From the NCBI GenBank assembly GCA_026129485.1, contig JAHCHY010000014.1, forward strand, positions 79,445 to 118,390: a stretch of 38,946 bases of DNA. The letters run 5' to 3'. The translations under genes and the position numbers were made by a program. Origin of the DNA: Cyclobacteriaceae bacterium (lineage in GTDB: Bacteria; Bacteroidota; Bacteroidia; Cytophagales; Cyclobacteriaceae). The notes beneath the pieces are model-generated. The model had not been told where the DNA came from. It worked only from the letters and a program-made list of their open reading frames with translations, and searched no databases. Numbering within the stretch: the first letter of the stretch is position 1; each line of letters begins with the position of its first letter. Positions 9,300 to 16,337 of the stretch are shown here, piece by piece.

Positions 9300-12200
9300 T
9301 TAGTTTACAGGTTGTTTTTCAGGTTGCGAGGTTATGTTGTGTATAAGGCCCTGTGCCAGCTCGTGGTGGTTGGCCAGCACGAAATAGAAATCCACCAGGC
9401 TTATTTTGAATATTACGCTGCGTTCAATTGCAGCTACTTCTGTAATAACAGGCGTGGGGCCTTCCTGGAATAAATCGCCATACACCGCCCCGGGCTTTAG
9501 CTCCATAATTTGCTGATCGCCATTATTGAGTACAGCCTTTCCGTGCGCCATAATTAAAATAGGCATCTCTTCGGTTTGAGGAATACTTAGTTTTTCACCG
9601 GCTTTAAGCGTGATGGGTTGAATTTTATCAGCCAGATCACTTAGTACTTTCCCTTCAATATGATGGAATGCCGGAATGGACTTGATCAGCATGATCATTT
9701 CGATGAAGAGGAAAAAGCCGTCATCCAATCCGTCCAGCAACTGGTTGTTTTCAATAGAGGAATCAAGAAACTTCTTGTCTTTGTAAGGCAGGCGCTCCGA
9801 TATAGACTGGTATGCTTCTTTGTCTTTATTATAAATTACCCATGCCGTAGTTTCCTGCAGCAGCTTATCGCTGTTGAACATCTGGCTGATGAGTCCGCGG
9901 CTTACACGAAAACCGGGCATGTAAGCGGTAGCGTGCACCGCGCATACTTTCGTCCACCGGTTGTTAAGGTTAAAATCGCGGTTCAGAATGTAGTTGATAA
10001 CCTGTATGGGGTTATAGCTTTCGCGGGGGAAATAGACTTGCAGCTTCTCCAATTTCTTGTGTATAGAGGAATCATCCAGCAACGGAATGAGCTTGGGCTT
10101 CAGATCCTGGTCGACAAACAAATCCACCAGCTCGAGCGCATACTGCACGCTGTCCGGTGTGCCGATCTCTACGTTCTCTTTTACCAACTGTACCGATTCC
10201 GGGTCGTATAATAATGAAAGGAGCAAGCTCAGGTGTTCGTAGTTGTCGCGAATCTCATCGCGCAAAGCATCGCGCAGGTAATGGTAAATGGGCTCGTCTG
10301 GCAATTCATGCAAAGCGGCCAGGTTCCACAACGTTTTGCTCATTTCGGTATCGAGCAGATCTTTTACAGCCAATGCCTCACGGCCGGTAGCCTGGTAATT
10401 GATGTAGCGAAGCGAATACAGAATCTGCTTTACAATGCGCTTATCCGGGTAGTCGATTTTTTTCCAGAGCAGCTGCAGGCTTTCCCTGCCGGGAATGTGG
10501 CCAATAATCTGGATGATCTTGAGCATCACCAGGTCATGCTGGCCGGATTTGTGAAAAGCTGTTTCCAGGACAGGAAGCGCAGCAACACCTGCTTCCTTCA
10601 AGGCTGAAGCTGCCTGGTGTGCGTAGCGCGGAGAGGATAACAGCTCAATTAACACGTTCCACGTTTCGGGGCGTTTTACTTTGCGTGCGGTAAGCAAGGC
10701 CTCGGTGCGCACTTTGGGGTCGGCATCACGCATCAGCTCCAGCAGGATGAAAATGGTTTTCTGGTTGGTGAGCTTGCGCATGAGCTTGGCTGCCAGCAAC
10801 CGGTCGGTTTGCTTAACCGATTTGCTCAGCTTCATCAGCTTTTCTACCGGAATGTTCAGCAGGTCGCTGTCTTCGGCCATGCCGGCAGCCTGTACAGCCA
10901 ATCCTTTTATTTCATTTTCCTGGGCCAGGATTCCAAGCTCTTCAATTTTTTTGCGGGCAAACTGCGATACTTTTCTGGAAGGACTTTCTGTTAACTGAAG
11001 CAGGGATGATTCAAAGAGCGCAGGCTCCAGCTTTTCCATCAATTTTAGCCCATAGATAATTTTTTCTTCTGCGGTGCTGCGTACTTCTTTTTCCAGCACG
11101 CTATCCAATGTGTATTCTTTCACCAGGTTTTTTTGTACCGCGGATTTGTTCTTAACCAATGATCCCTGAAGCGTATCGCGGTAACCTTTATACATGCGGT
11201 TGGTAGTCCAGTACCACAGCACCAGGATAGGTATGGTGAAAAGTGTAACGGAGAATACAGTAAAGATCTCGAACGAGTTGATCAGCACGATAATACCCCC
11301 GGCAATGGCGGTGGCCAAAGCGGTAACGGTTCCCTCAATCTTGGTTTGTGTGTCAATGCTGATGGAACGGTCTATCGGAACGTAAAAGAATTTAAAGGTA
11401 GGCTCATCAAGCGCTTCGCGCAGCGAGTTAATAAAGAGCTTGCTCATCGCCACGGCAATGAAGAAGAAAGTAATGGTGCTTTTTTCTCCCGTTGTTAGAT
11501 CATACCCGAAATATGAGCCCAGCGCAATAGCTGCACCTGTAAAAATAAGCAGCACTATAGGGTTGATTAACAGCGAAACACGCAAGCCGTAATCCTGGTT
11601 GATGCGGTCTGTTACAAACGTGGTAAACAAGAAGCTGAAAACAACAACGGTTGCCTCAAACAAGCTGAGAAAGGTAGCAAGCTGCTGGTCATTCATTTCA
11701 TTGTTGGCATCGGTGTATTGAATGGTAGTGGCATTAAAGAAGGCATAATCCACAAACTGAAGGGCTACCAGCGAGATGATGATGAAGAGCGAAAGAGTAA
11801 CAATGTACCTGTTACCCAGAAACTGCCCGATAGTGAGCTTCTTGATTTCAGATTCACTTTTAATAGCTGTCCGGCCGGCAGAGAGGTACTTCCTGGAAAG
11901 AACAATGAATAGTATAAGGTAGCCCGTAATGCTTACCAGGCCTATTGAATAAAGAGACTCGGGCCTTACATTATAGCTGAGTATGATGGGAATGGTGAAG
12001 AAGGCAACAATGGCAGCCACATCGGTACCTACATCCACGCTGCCAATCAGGCGTTTTGAATCGCGCACATTAAACATGCGATTAAACGAGCCCCAGAATA
12101 CAAGCTGAATGATGAATGTAAAGGGCAGGATAAGGGTAAACCCGAAATAGAAAAGCAGGTTGGTATCGGCTACATAAGACTCTCCAAACTCGATAAAAGC

Positions 12201-12488
12201 GGTAAGGGCAATTACCAAAAGCAGGTTAAAAACAGCGAGGGCCGTGAATGGTATCCGGCCCTGAAGACTGTTATAAAGTATGGTTATGAGTATGCCTATT
12301 CCCCCCGAAATAGCCAGCGCCTCTGGAAGGTCTGTTCGTTCATCAAAGCGAGCCAGGAAAAGCGTTTGAGAGGCAACGGCTACGGTGGCCAGGAAAAGCC
12401 CCATCAGGAAGCTCATGATCAGCAGCAGCGATACCTGGCCGGTTTCGTCAGGTTCAACATCAAGCACTCTCCAAAGCCGTTGAAGCAT
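9300..12488 (-). CDS. NPT/MFS-type transporter fused to HEAT repeats and a cNMP-binding-like domain
   Basis: 1062 residues from ATG at 12488 (MLQRLWRVLDVEPDETG); a GTG at 12518 would add 10 residues. Residues about 20-435 contain some 12 hydrophobic helices resembling the ATP:ADP antiporter (NPT/TLC) and MFS folds (LLIMSFLMGLFLATVAVASQ; the loop FNVRDSKRLIGSVDVGTD is characteristic of bacterial homologues). Residues about 470-800 are helical HEAT-like repeats (DPKVRTEALLTARKV, APRYAHQAASALKEAG-type units). Residues about 942-1052 look like a cyclic-nucleotide-binding barrel (LKAGEKL, GAVYGDLF), but the phosphate-binding cassette has Gly-Asp in place of Gly-Glu and lacks the conserved Arg, so cNMP binding is doubtful. 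It is the first gene of the six-gene operon. Substrate unknown; nucleotide transport or nucleotide sensing is inference from family resemblance. Confidence 0.82.
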   Translation of the reverse strand: MLQRLWRVLDVEPDETGQVSLLLIMSFLMGLFLATVAVASQTLFLARFDERTDLPEALAISGGIGILITILYNSLQGRIPFTALAVFNLLLVIALTAFIEFGESYVADTNLLFYFGFTLILPFTFIIQLVFWGSFNRMFNVRDSKRLIGSVDVGTDVAAIVAFFTIPIILSYNVRPESLYSIGLVSITGYLILFIVLSRKYLSAGRTAIKSESEIKKLTIGQFLGNRYIVTLSLFIIISLVALQFVDYAFFNATTIQYTDANNEMNDQQLATFLSLFEATVVVFSFLFTTFVTDRINQDYGLRVSLLINPIVLLIFTGAAIALGSYFGYDLTTGEKSTITFFFIAVAMSKLFINSLREALDEPTFKFFYVPIDRSISIDTQTKIEGTVTALATAIAGGIIVLINSFEIFTVFSVTLFTIPILVLWYWTTNRMYKGYRDTLQGSLVKNKSAVQKNLVKEYTLDSVLEKEVRSTAEEKIIYGLKLMEKLEPALFESSLLQLTESPSRKVSQFARKKIEELGILAQENEIKGLAVQAAGMAEDSDLLNIPVEKLMKLSKSVKQTDRLLAAKLMRKLTNQKTIFILLELMRDADPKVRTEALLTARKVKRPETWNVLIELLSSPRYAHQAASALKEAGVAALPVLETAFHKSGQHDLVMLKIIQIIGHIPGRESLQLLWKKIDYPDKRIVKQILYSLRYINYQATGREALAVKDLLDTEMSKTLWNLAALHELPDEPIYHYLRDALRDEIRDNYEHLSLLLSLLYDPESVQLVKENVEIGTPDSVQYALELVDLFVDQDLKPKLIPLLDDSSIHKKLEKLQVYFPRESYNPIQVINYILNRDFNLNNRWTKVCAVHATAYMPGFRVSRGLISQMFNSDKLLQETTAWVIYNKDKEAYQSISERLPYKDKKFLDSSIENNQLLDGLDDGFFLFIEMIMLIKSIPAFHHIEGKVLSDLADKIQPITLKAGEKLSIPQTEEMPILIMAHGKAVLNNGDQQIMELKPGAVYGDLFQEGPTPVITEVAAIERSVIFKISLVDFYFVLANHHELAQGLIHNITSQPEKQPVN

Positions 12489-12685
12489 AGGATTGGGTTT
12501 AATCGCTAAATTTTGCACAATTCATCGAAAAATCCTATTCAATTAGGAGTTGATTTAAGTTCCGTTATCAACTGATTGATAGGAAGTTGATGATCAATAC
12601 TTGTCTAAAGTCCTTTCATTCTACCGAATAATTCGTTCAACACAGGTAGTGAATCTTATCGGCTGCACACAGGTAAACAGTTGCG
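12489..12685. other. Intergenic region upstream of the six-gene operon
   Basis: About 197 bases between the queA stop and the ATG of the transporter-fusion gene, both on the minus strand. It must hold the promoter of the long operon unless that is read through from queA. I found no exact TAnnTTTG box on the minus strand and no strong terminator hairpin. There is a small near-palindrome CGAATAATTCG at about 12627-12637 and repeated GTTGAT/ATCAAC elements at about 12550-12595 (TTGAT, ATCAAC, TTGATAGG, GTTGATGATCAA), which could be an operator, but this is weak. Confidence 0.35.
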
Positions 12686-13885
12686 CTAACTTTTTTTTCG
12701 GAACAGGAACGAGCTATCTCCATAGCTGAGAAAACGGTAATTGGCGGCAAGGGCAGTTTTGTAGATTTTTAGCCAGTCATCTCCAACAAAAGCAGCTACC
12801 AGCAAAATCAAGGTTGAACCCGGTTGATGAAAGTTGGTGATCAGGGTGTCTACCGTTTTAAAAGTATAGCCCGGCACAATATAAATAGCAGTTTCGCCAA
12901 TCAGCATGTCAGCTTTTCTAATATCCATATAGTCAATCACTTGCTGTAACGAATCCCGTTTGGACACGTGCTGTGGCAATGTATAGGCATCATGCTGGGT
13001 GATGTGAAAACCGGAGCCCGGATGGCTTAATAGTTTTACACCAAACCAGTACAGGCTTTCTAAGGTACGCACCGAAGTAGTGCCAACAGCAACGGAAAAG
13101 TTACAGTTCAGCATGGCTTCCACATTGTTCCGGGTAATTACAAGCTGCTCCTGGTGCATCTGGTGTTCCCAGGCGTTACCGGTCTTTACCGGCTGAAAGG
13201 TTCCGGCACTTACGTGAAGGGTTAAGTATTCTTTTTTAATGCCCGTTTGTTCCAATTGATTCAGAACGGTTTCCGTAAAGTGAAGGCCGGCTGTAGGCGC
13301 GGCAACAGCTCCCTCGTGTTTGGAATAAACAGTCTGGTACGTTTCCCTGTCAGCTTCTTCAGAAGCCCGGTTTAAATACGGAGGCAGCGGCACATCCCCG
13401 CTAAGGGTAACCACTTCGGCAAATGAATGTGGTGTGCTCCAGGTAAACGCTACCATGCCTTCCGTTCGGTTTACTAAACGGGCAGTCAGCTCAAAAGCAG
13501 GGTGTGTGAAATGCAGTGGTTTATTAACCGGCCAGCGCTTTAGGTTGCCAATGGTGCATTGCCATTGGCAACTGCCGGTGGCTTCCATAGCTTGCTGCAC
13601 AATGGCCGATGGCGTTACCGGGTGGAGCAGGAAGATTTCAATTGTGGCACCGGTATCTTTTTTAAACCGCAGGCGTGCCGGTATTACCCGCGTGTTATTG
13701 AAGAACAACGTGCTTTGGGGCGGCACGTGTGTAATCAGGTTACTGAACCAGTCATGACTGATGTTTCCATCGCGGTACACCAGCAGCTTAGACTGGTCGC
13801 GTTGCGATAAAGGAAATTGTGCTATGCGCTCGTTCGGAAGCTCGTAGCTGTAATCCTGGATAGTTATTTTTTTACCAGCTGGCAT
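12686..13885 (-). CDS. queA: tRNA preQ1(34) S-adenosylmethionine ribosyltransferase-isomerase
   Basis: 399 residues from ATG at 13885. QueA transfers the ribosyl part of SAM to preQ1 at tRNA position 34 and rearranges it to epoxyqueuosine. Family marks seen: DYSYELPNERIAQFPLSQRDQSKLLV at the N-terminus (split here in words only: DYSYELP, ERIAQ, RDQSKLL), FFNNTRVIPARL, the AAPTAGLHFTE motif, LHVSAGTFQPV, VGTTSVRTLES and TNFHQPGSTLILLVAAF. Length is a little above the usual 340-360, as in many Bacteroidota. A longer frame begins with TTG at 13897, but that codon lies inside a TAnnTTTG promoter box, so ATG 13885 is preferred; the mRNA leader would then be only a few bases. It is divergent from menC. 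Cytoplasmic. Confidence 0.95.
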   Translation of the reverse strand: MPAGKKITIQDYSYELPNERIAQFPLSQRDQSKLLVYRDGNISHDWFSNLITHVPPQSTLFFNNTRVIPARLRFKKDTGATIEIFLLHPVTPSAIVQQAMEATGSCQWQCTIGNLKRWPVNKPLHFTHPAFELTARLVNRTEGMVAFTWSTPHSFAEVVTLSGDVPLPPYLNRASEEADRETYQTVYSKHEGAVAAPTAGLHFTETVLNQLEQTGIKKEYLTLHVSAGTFQPVKTGNAWEHQMHQEQLVITRNNVEAMLNCNFSVAVGTTSVRTLESLYWFGVKLLSHPGSGFHITQHDAYTLPQHVSKRDSLQQVIDYMDIRKADMLIGETAIYIVPGYTFKTVDTLITNFHQPGSTLILLVAAFVGDDWLKIYKTALAANYRFLSYGDSSFLFRKKS

Positions 13886-13894
13886 AAATTTGGG

Positions 13895-13902
13895 CAAAGG
13901 TA
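13895..13902 (-). promoter_or_regulatory. -7 promoter box for queA
   Basis: On the minus strand the bases read TACCTTTG, an exact match to the Bacteroidota TAnnTTTG -7 element. It ends 9 bases before the queA ATG at 13885, so the transcript would have an almost absent leader. It also rules out the upstream TTG as the start codon. Confidence 0.6.
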
Positions 13903-13956
13903 TTAAAGCCTGCTGGCCATCTGTAAATAAATGTTCATCTTGACCTTACTTTTTGT

Positions 13957-15066
13957 ATGGGTTTAACAGCACAGGTACATAAGCAGATTTTTGAATTCTC
14001 ATTTAATGCCCGCACCTCGCGCGGTGCCATGAAAGATAAAACTTCGTGGTTTATCCGGTTAACCGATGAGAACGGGATTTCAGGGATAGGTGAATGCGGC
14101 CCTCTGCCGGGATTAAGCCCGGAGTTAACGCCTGAGTTTGAAACAGGATTGGAGCAGTTGATTGAAGACCTCAATCAGAAACAACTTCCTGCTCCGGTTG
14201 AACCCGATCTGAAATCGGTTAGCGAGTGGATAGACAGTAATTTGAGTAACAGGCAACTGAGTTCGTCAGTAAGGTTTGCGCTGGAAACGGCTTTGCTTGA
14301 CCTGGCTAACGGGGGCGGCAAGCTGATATTCAAAAATTCCTTTACGGAAGGCGTGCCTATTCCCATCAACGGGTTGATCTGGATGGGTGGGCTGGATTTT
14401 ATGCTGCAGCAAATCGAGATAAAAATCCGCGATGGGTTTACCTGTATAAAACTAAAGGTGGGCAGCCATGATTTTGAAAAGGAGTGCGATGTGCTGCAAT
14501 ACATTCGCAGAAAATACTTTCGTGAAAACATTACGATAAGGTTAGATGCCAACGGAGCTTTTAAACCCGAAGAAGCATTGGATAAACTCAACCGGTTAGC
14601 CCGATATGACATTCATTCCATCGAACAGCCACTTAAGCCCGGCCATGAGTTTCTACCGGAGCTGTGCCGGCAATCGCCCATACCCATTGCGCTGGATGAA
14701 GAGTTGACTGGCGTGGAAGGCAAACAAAACAAGATTGATTTACTTAATCACATTAAGCCAGCCTTTATTATACTGAAACCAACCTTGCATGGCGGGTTAG
14801 CCTCGTGTGCCGAATGGATTGAACTGGCCGAAAAATCGAACTGTGGCTGGTGGATAACCTCGGCTTTGGAAAGCAACATCGGGTTAAATGCCATTGCGCA
14901 GTTTACTGCGAATTATCCGATCACACTTCCGCAAGGGTTAGGTACTGGAATGATTTATACGAATAATGTGGAGGGGCCGCTGGTGGTTAACAAAGGGAAA
15001 CTGTTCTATGGGAATAGCCTTAATTGGGAGAATTTTGAGGCGAAATCAAGCTCTTCATCAGGATAA
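13957..15066 (+). CDS. menC: o-Succinylbenzoate synthase
   Basis: 369 residues, enolase superfamily. MenC dehydrates SHCHC to o-succinylbenzoate in menaquinone synthesis. Seen: the N-terminal capping domain (SRGAMKDKTSWFIRL, GIGECGPLPGLS), the K-x-K motif CIKLKVGS (Lys165, Lys167), metal ligands in LDANGAF (Asp197), SIEQPL (Glu223) and ALDEEL (Asp247), and the opposite catalytic Lys274 in ILKPT. All catalytic residues appear intact. ATG at 13957 gives the normal short N-terminus. It lies on the plus strand, separate from the other men genes at 16329-21583, which are on the minus strand. A TACTTTTTG just before the ATG is too close and one base too long to be a normal promoter. Confidence 0.93.
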   Translation: MGLTAQVHKQIFEFSFNARTSRGAMKDKTSWFIRLTDENGISGIGECGPLPGLSPELTPEFETGLEQLIEDLNQKQLPAPVEPDLKSVSEWIDSNLSNRQLSSSVRFALETALLDLANGGGKLIFKNSFTEGVPIPINGLIWMGGLDFMLQQIEIKIRDGFTCIKLKVGSHDFEKECDVLQYIRRKYFRENITIRLDANGAFKPEEALDKLNRLARYDIHSIEQPLKPGHEFLPELCRQSPIPIALDEELTGVEGKQNKIDLLNHIKPAFIILKPTLHGGLASCAEWIELAEKSNCGWWITSALESNIGLNAIAQFTANYPITLPQGLGTGMIYTNNVEGPLVVNKGKLFYGNSLNWENFEAKSSSSSG

Positions 15067-15081
15067 GCTAATTTTTTTAGC
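15067..15081. promoter_or_regulatory. Operator-like dyad 1, GCTAA-N5-TTAGC
   Basis: A perfect inverted repeat GCTAA-TTTTT-TTAGC starts right after the menC stop. The same half-sites with the same 5-base spacer recur at 15120-15134. The dyads are 53 bases apart centre to centre, about five helical turns, in the leader of the small-ORF/XRE-S24 operon. This suggests paired binding sites of the repressor. It could also act as a weak AT-rich terminator of menC. Confidence 0.55.
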
Positions 15082-15119
15082 TTTAATTCTTGGATTTTCA
15101 GGATCGGGTCGCTTAATTA

Positions 15120-15134
15120 GCTAAAAATATTAGC
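15120..15134. promoter_or_regulatory. Operator-like dyad 2, GCTAA-N5-TTAGC
   Basis: Perfect inverted repeat GCTAA-AAATA-TTAGC ending 2 bases before the ATG of the 85-residue ORF at 15137. The half-sites and spacing equal those of the dyad at 15067-15081. A repressor bound here would block transcription or initiation of the small-ORF/XRE-S24 pair. Confidence 0.6.
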
Positions 15135-15136
15135 CA

Positions 15137-15394
15137 ATGAGCGATTTTAAGCTGAAAATTGAGACCAAAAAGCTGCAATCAGGCAGGTTTCAGGTGAATT
15201 TTAGTACCGGGCAGGAAGGTGGGTATTATGGCTACCTGTTAGCTGAACCCCAAACTGCCGTAAGCGATATTCTTTCCAAGATCAGCCGGCACATTACTGC
15301 CTTTGATAATTCCGAAAGGTATTTTCAACGCAATCTTTTTTCGCTGGGGAACCGTAAAATTAATAAAGGTCGTATCCTGATTTTTAAACGCTGA
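15137..15394 (+). CDS. Small protein of unknown function, cotranscribed with XRE-S24 regulator
   Basis: 85 residues (MSDFKLKIETKKLQSGRF...), basic, no signal peptide or membrane span. Predicted as a few beta strands (FKLKIETKKL, GRFQVNFSTG, GYYGYLLAEP) and one helix (VSDILSKISRHITAF), ending in a basic NRKINKGRILIFKR tail. I do not recognise the family. It is likely real: it has a clear ATG, is followed after 4 bases by the XRE-S24 gene on the same strand, and sits directly behind the paired dyads. A role in nucleic-acid binding or as a partner of the repressor is only a guess. Confidence 0.6.
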   Translation: MSDFKLKIETKKLQSGRFQVNFSTGQEGGYYGYLLAEPQTAVSDILSKISRHITAFDNSERYFQRNLFSLGNRKINKGRILIFKR

Positions 15395-15398
15395 CAAT

Positions 15399-16178
15399 AT
15401 GGTAAAGCTGAATGAAAACATCCGTATTCTGCGCAGACGCCTGTCGCTTACGCAAGATCAGTTCGCACAGAAGCTGGGCATAAAAAGATCGTTGGTAGGC
15501 GCGTATGAGGAAGGGCGGGCAGAGCCCCGGTTGGAGTTGCTTCAAAAAATGGCAGAGCTGTTTTCTATTTCAGTCGATCAGTTGATCGGTCAGGATTTTT
15601 CGGCAGCAGCTCAGCCGGAAGCCAGGTTATTCACGCGTGGCAAGGATGTATTGGTAGTTACGGTAGATGCCAACCAGAAACCCAATATTGAGTTTGTGCC
15701 GGTAAAGGCAGCGGCCGGTTATCTGAACGGGTACGCCGATATGGAGTATGTAAAGGAATTACCGTTGTTCAGCTTACCCAACCTGAAACAGGGAACATAC
15801 CGGGCGTTTGAAATTAGCGGTGATTCCATGTTGCCGTTGATGCCCGGCTCCATTGTAGTAGGCGAGTATGTAGAAGACCTCGGGCATATTAAGAACGGCA
15901 AGACTTACATCCTGGTAACCGAGCGTGAAGGCATTGTATATAAGCGCGTGTTCAATTACTTAGATGAGAACGGCAGCCTGTTCCTGGTTTCGGACAGCCG
16001 CCAGTATGCACCTTACCAGGTAAAAGGAGAAGAAGTATTGGAAATGTGGGCGGCAAAAGCCTACATCAGCGTTCAGTTTCCGGATGTTTCCGAAAAACCG
16101 GATGTAACGGTAGATCAGTTAGCCAGTGTAGTGCTCGATCTGCAAAAGGAAATTCTCGAACTGAAATCAAAGAAATAA
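15399..16178 (+). CDS. XRE-family repressor with S24 (LexA/CI-like) peptidase domain
   Basis: 259 residues. Residues 1-65 form an XRE helix-turn-helix (LTQDQFAQKLGIKRSLVGAYE). From about 100 a LexA/UmuD/CI-type S24 domain follows, with a cleavage site in AAAGY (Ala106-Gly107), the nucleophile in GDSM (Ser143) and the general base in YKR (Lys182), so self-cleavage seems possible. A short helical tail (LASVVLDLQKEILELK) may aid oligomerisation. It follows the 85-residue ORF by 4 bases and is preceded by two GCTAA-N5-TTAGC dyads that could be its own operators. In this family RecA-activated cleavage relieves repression after DNA damage; for this protein that is inference. No phage genes are nearby, so it is probably a chromosomal regulator. 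Confidence 0.88.
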   Translation: MVKLNENIRILRRRLSLTQDQFAQKLGIKRSLVGAYEEGRAEPRLELLQKMAELFSISVDQLIGQDFSAAAQPEARLFTRGKDVLVVTVDANQKPNIEFVPVKAAAGYLNGYADMEYVKELPLFSLPNLKQGTYRAFEISGDSMLPLMPGSIVVGEYVEDLGHIKNGKTYILVTEREGIVYKRVFNYLDENGSLFLVSDSRQYAPYQVKGEEVLEMWAAKAYISVQFPDVSEKPDVTVDQLASVVLDLQKEILELKSKK

Positions 16179-16202
16179 AACTTAGCGGTTTACTTTGCCC
16201 GA

Positions 16203-16225
16203 CCTTTCCTTCGCAAGAGGAAAGG
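16203..16225 (+). terminator. Putative terminator hairpin after the XRE-S24 gene
   Basis: Perfect 8-bp stem CCTTTCCT / AGGAAAGG with a 7-base loop, starting 25 bases after the XRE-S24 stop and followed 9-20 bases later by T-rich sequence (GGTTTTATTTTTT). The gap between stem and T-run is longer than in a classic intrinsic terminator. Confidence 0.5.
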
Positions 16226-16247
16226 CGGGTGAAAGGTTTTATTTTTT

Positions 16248-16337
16248 ACCACATAGATACATAGGTCAGATAAGGGTTTCACACTTTGCCCTTAAAAGAA
16301 TTTAACTAAACTTATGCGCTCTATGTGCCTATGTGGT
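16248..16337. repeat. Intergenic inverted repeat, possible palindromic repeat element
   Basis: Left arm 16248-16264 (ACCACATAGATACATAG) and right arm 16321-16337, whose reverse complement is ACCACATAGGCACATAG, match at 15 of 17 bases. Inside is a second shorter inverted repeat, TAAGGG (16271-16276) / CCCTTA (16289-16294). The right arm runs into the menE coding end and supplies its TAG stop at 16329-16331. Similar palindromes built on CCTATGTGG are, from memory, scattered in some Bacteroidota genomes; only one copy is seen here. Confidence 0.5.

Noticed and set aside
1-12488. Calling the six-gene operon a proven defence system
   Set aside because: No effector activity or island features (integrase, att sites, unusual repeats) are visible; envelope signalling is equally likely.
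13949-13957. TACTTTTTG as a promoter of menC
   Set aside because: The spacer is one base too long and the transcript would begin inside the coding region.
14175-14612. A 145-codon minus-strand frame inside menC
   Set aside because: It is antisense to the intact menC gene with all catalytic residues on plus.
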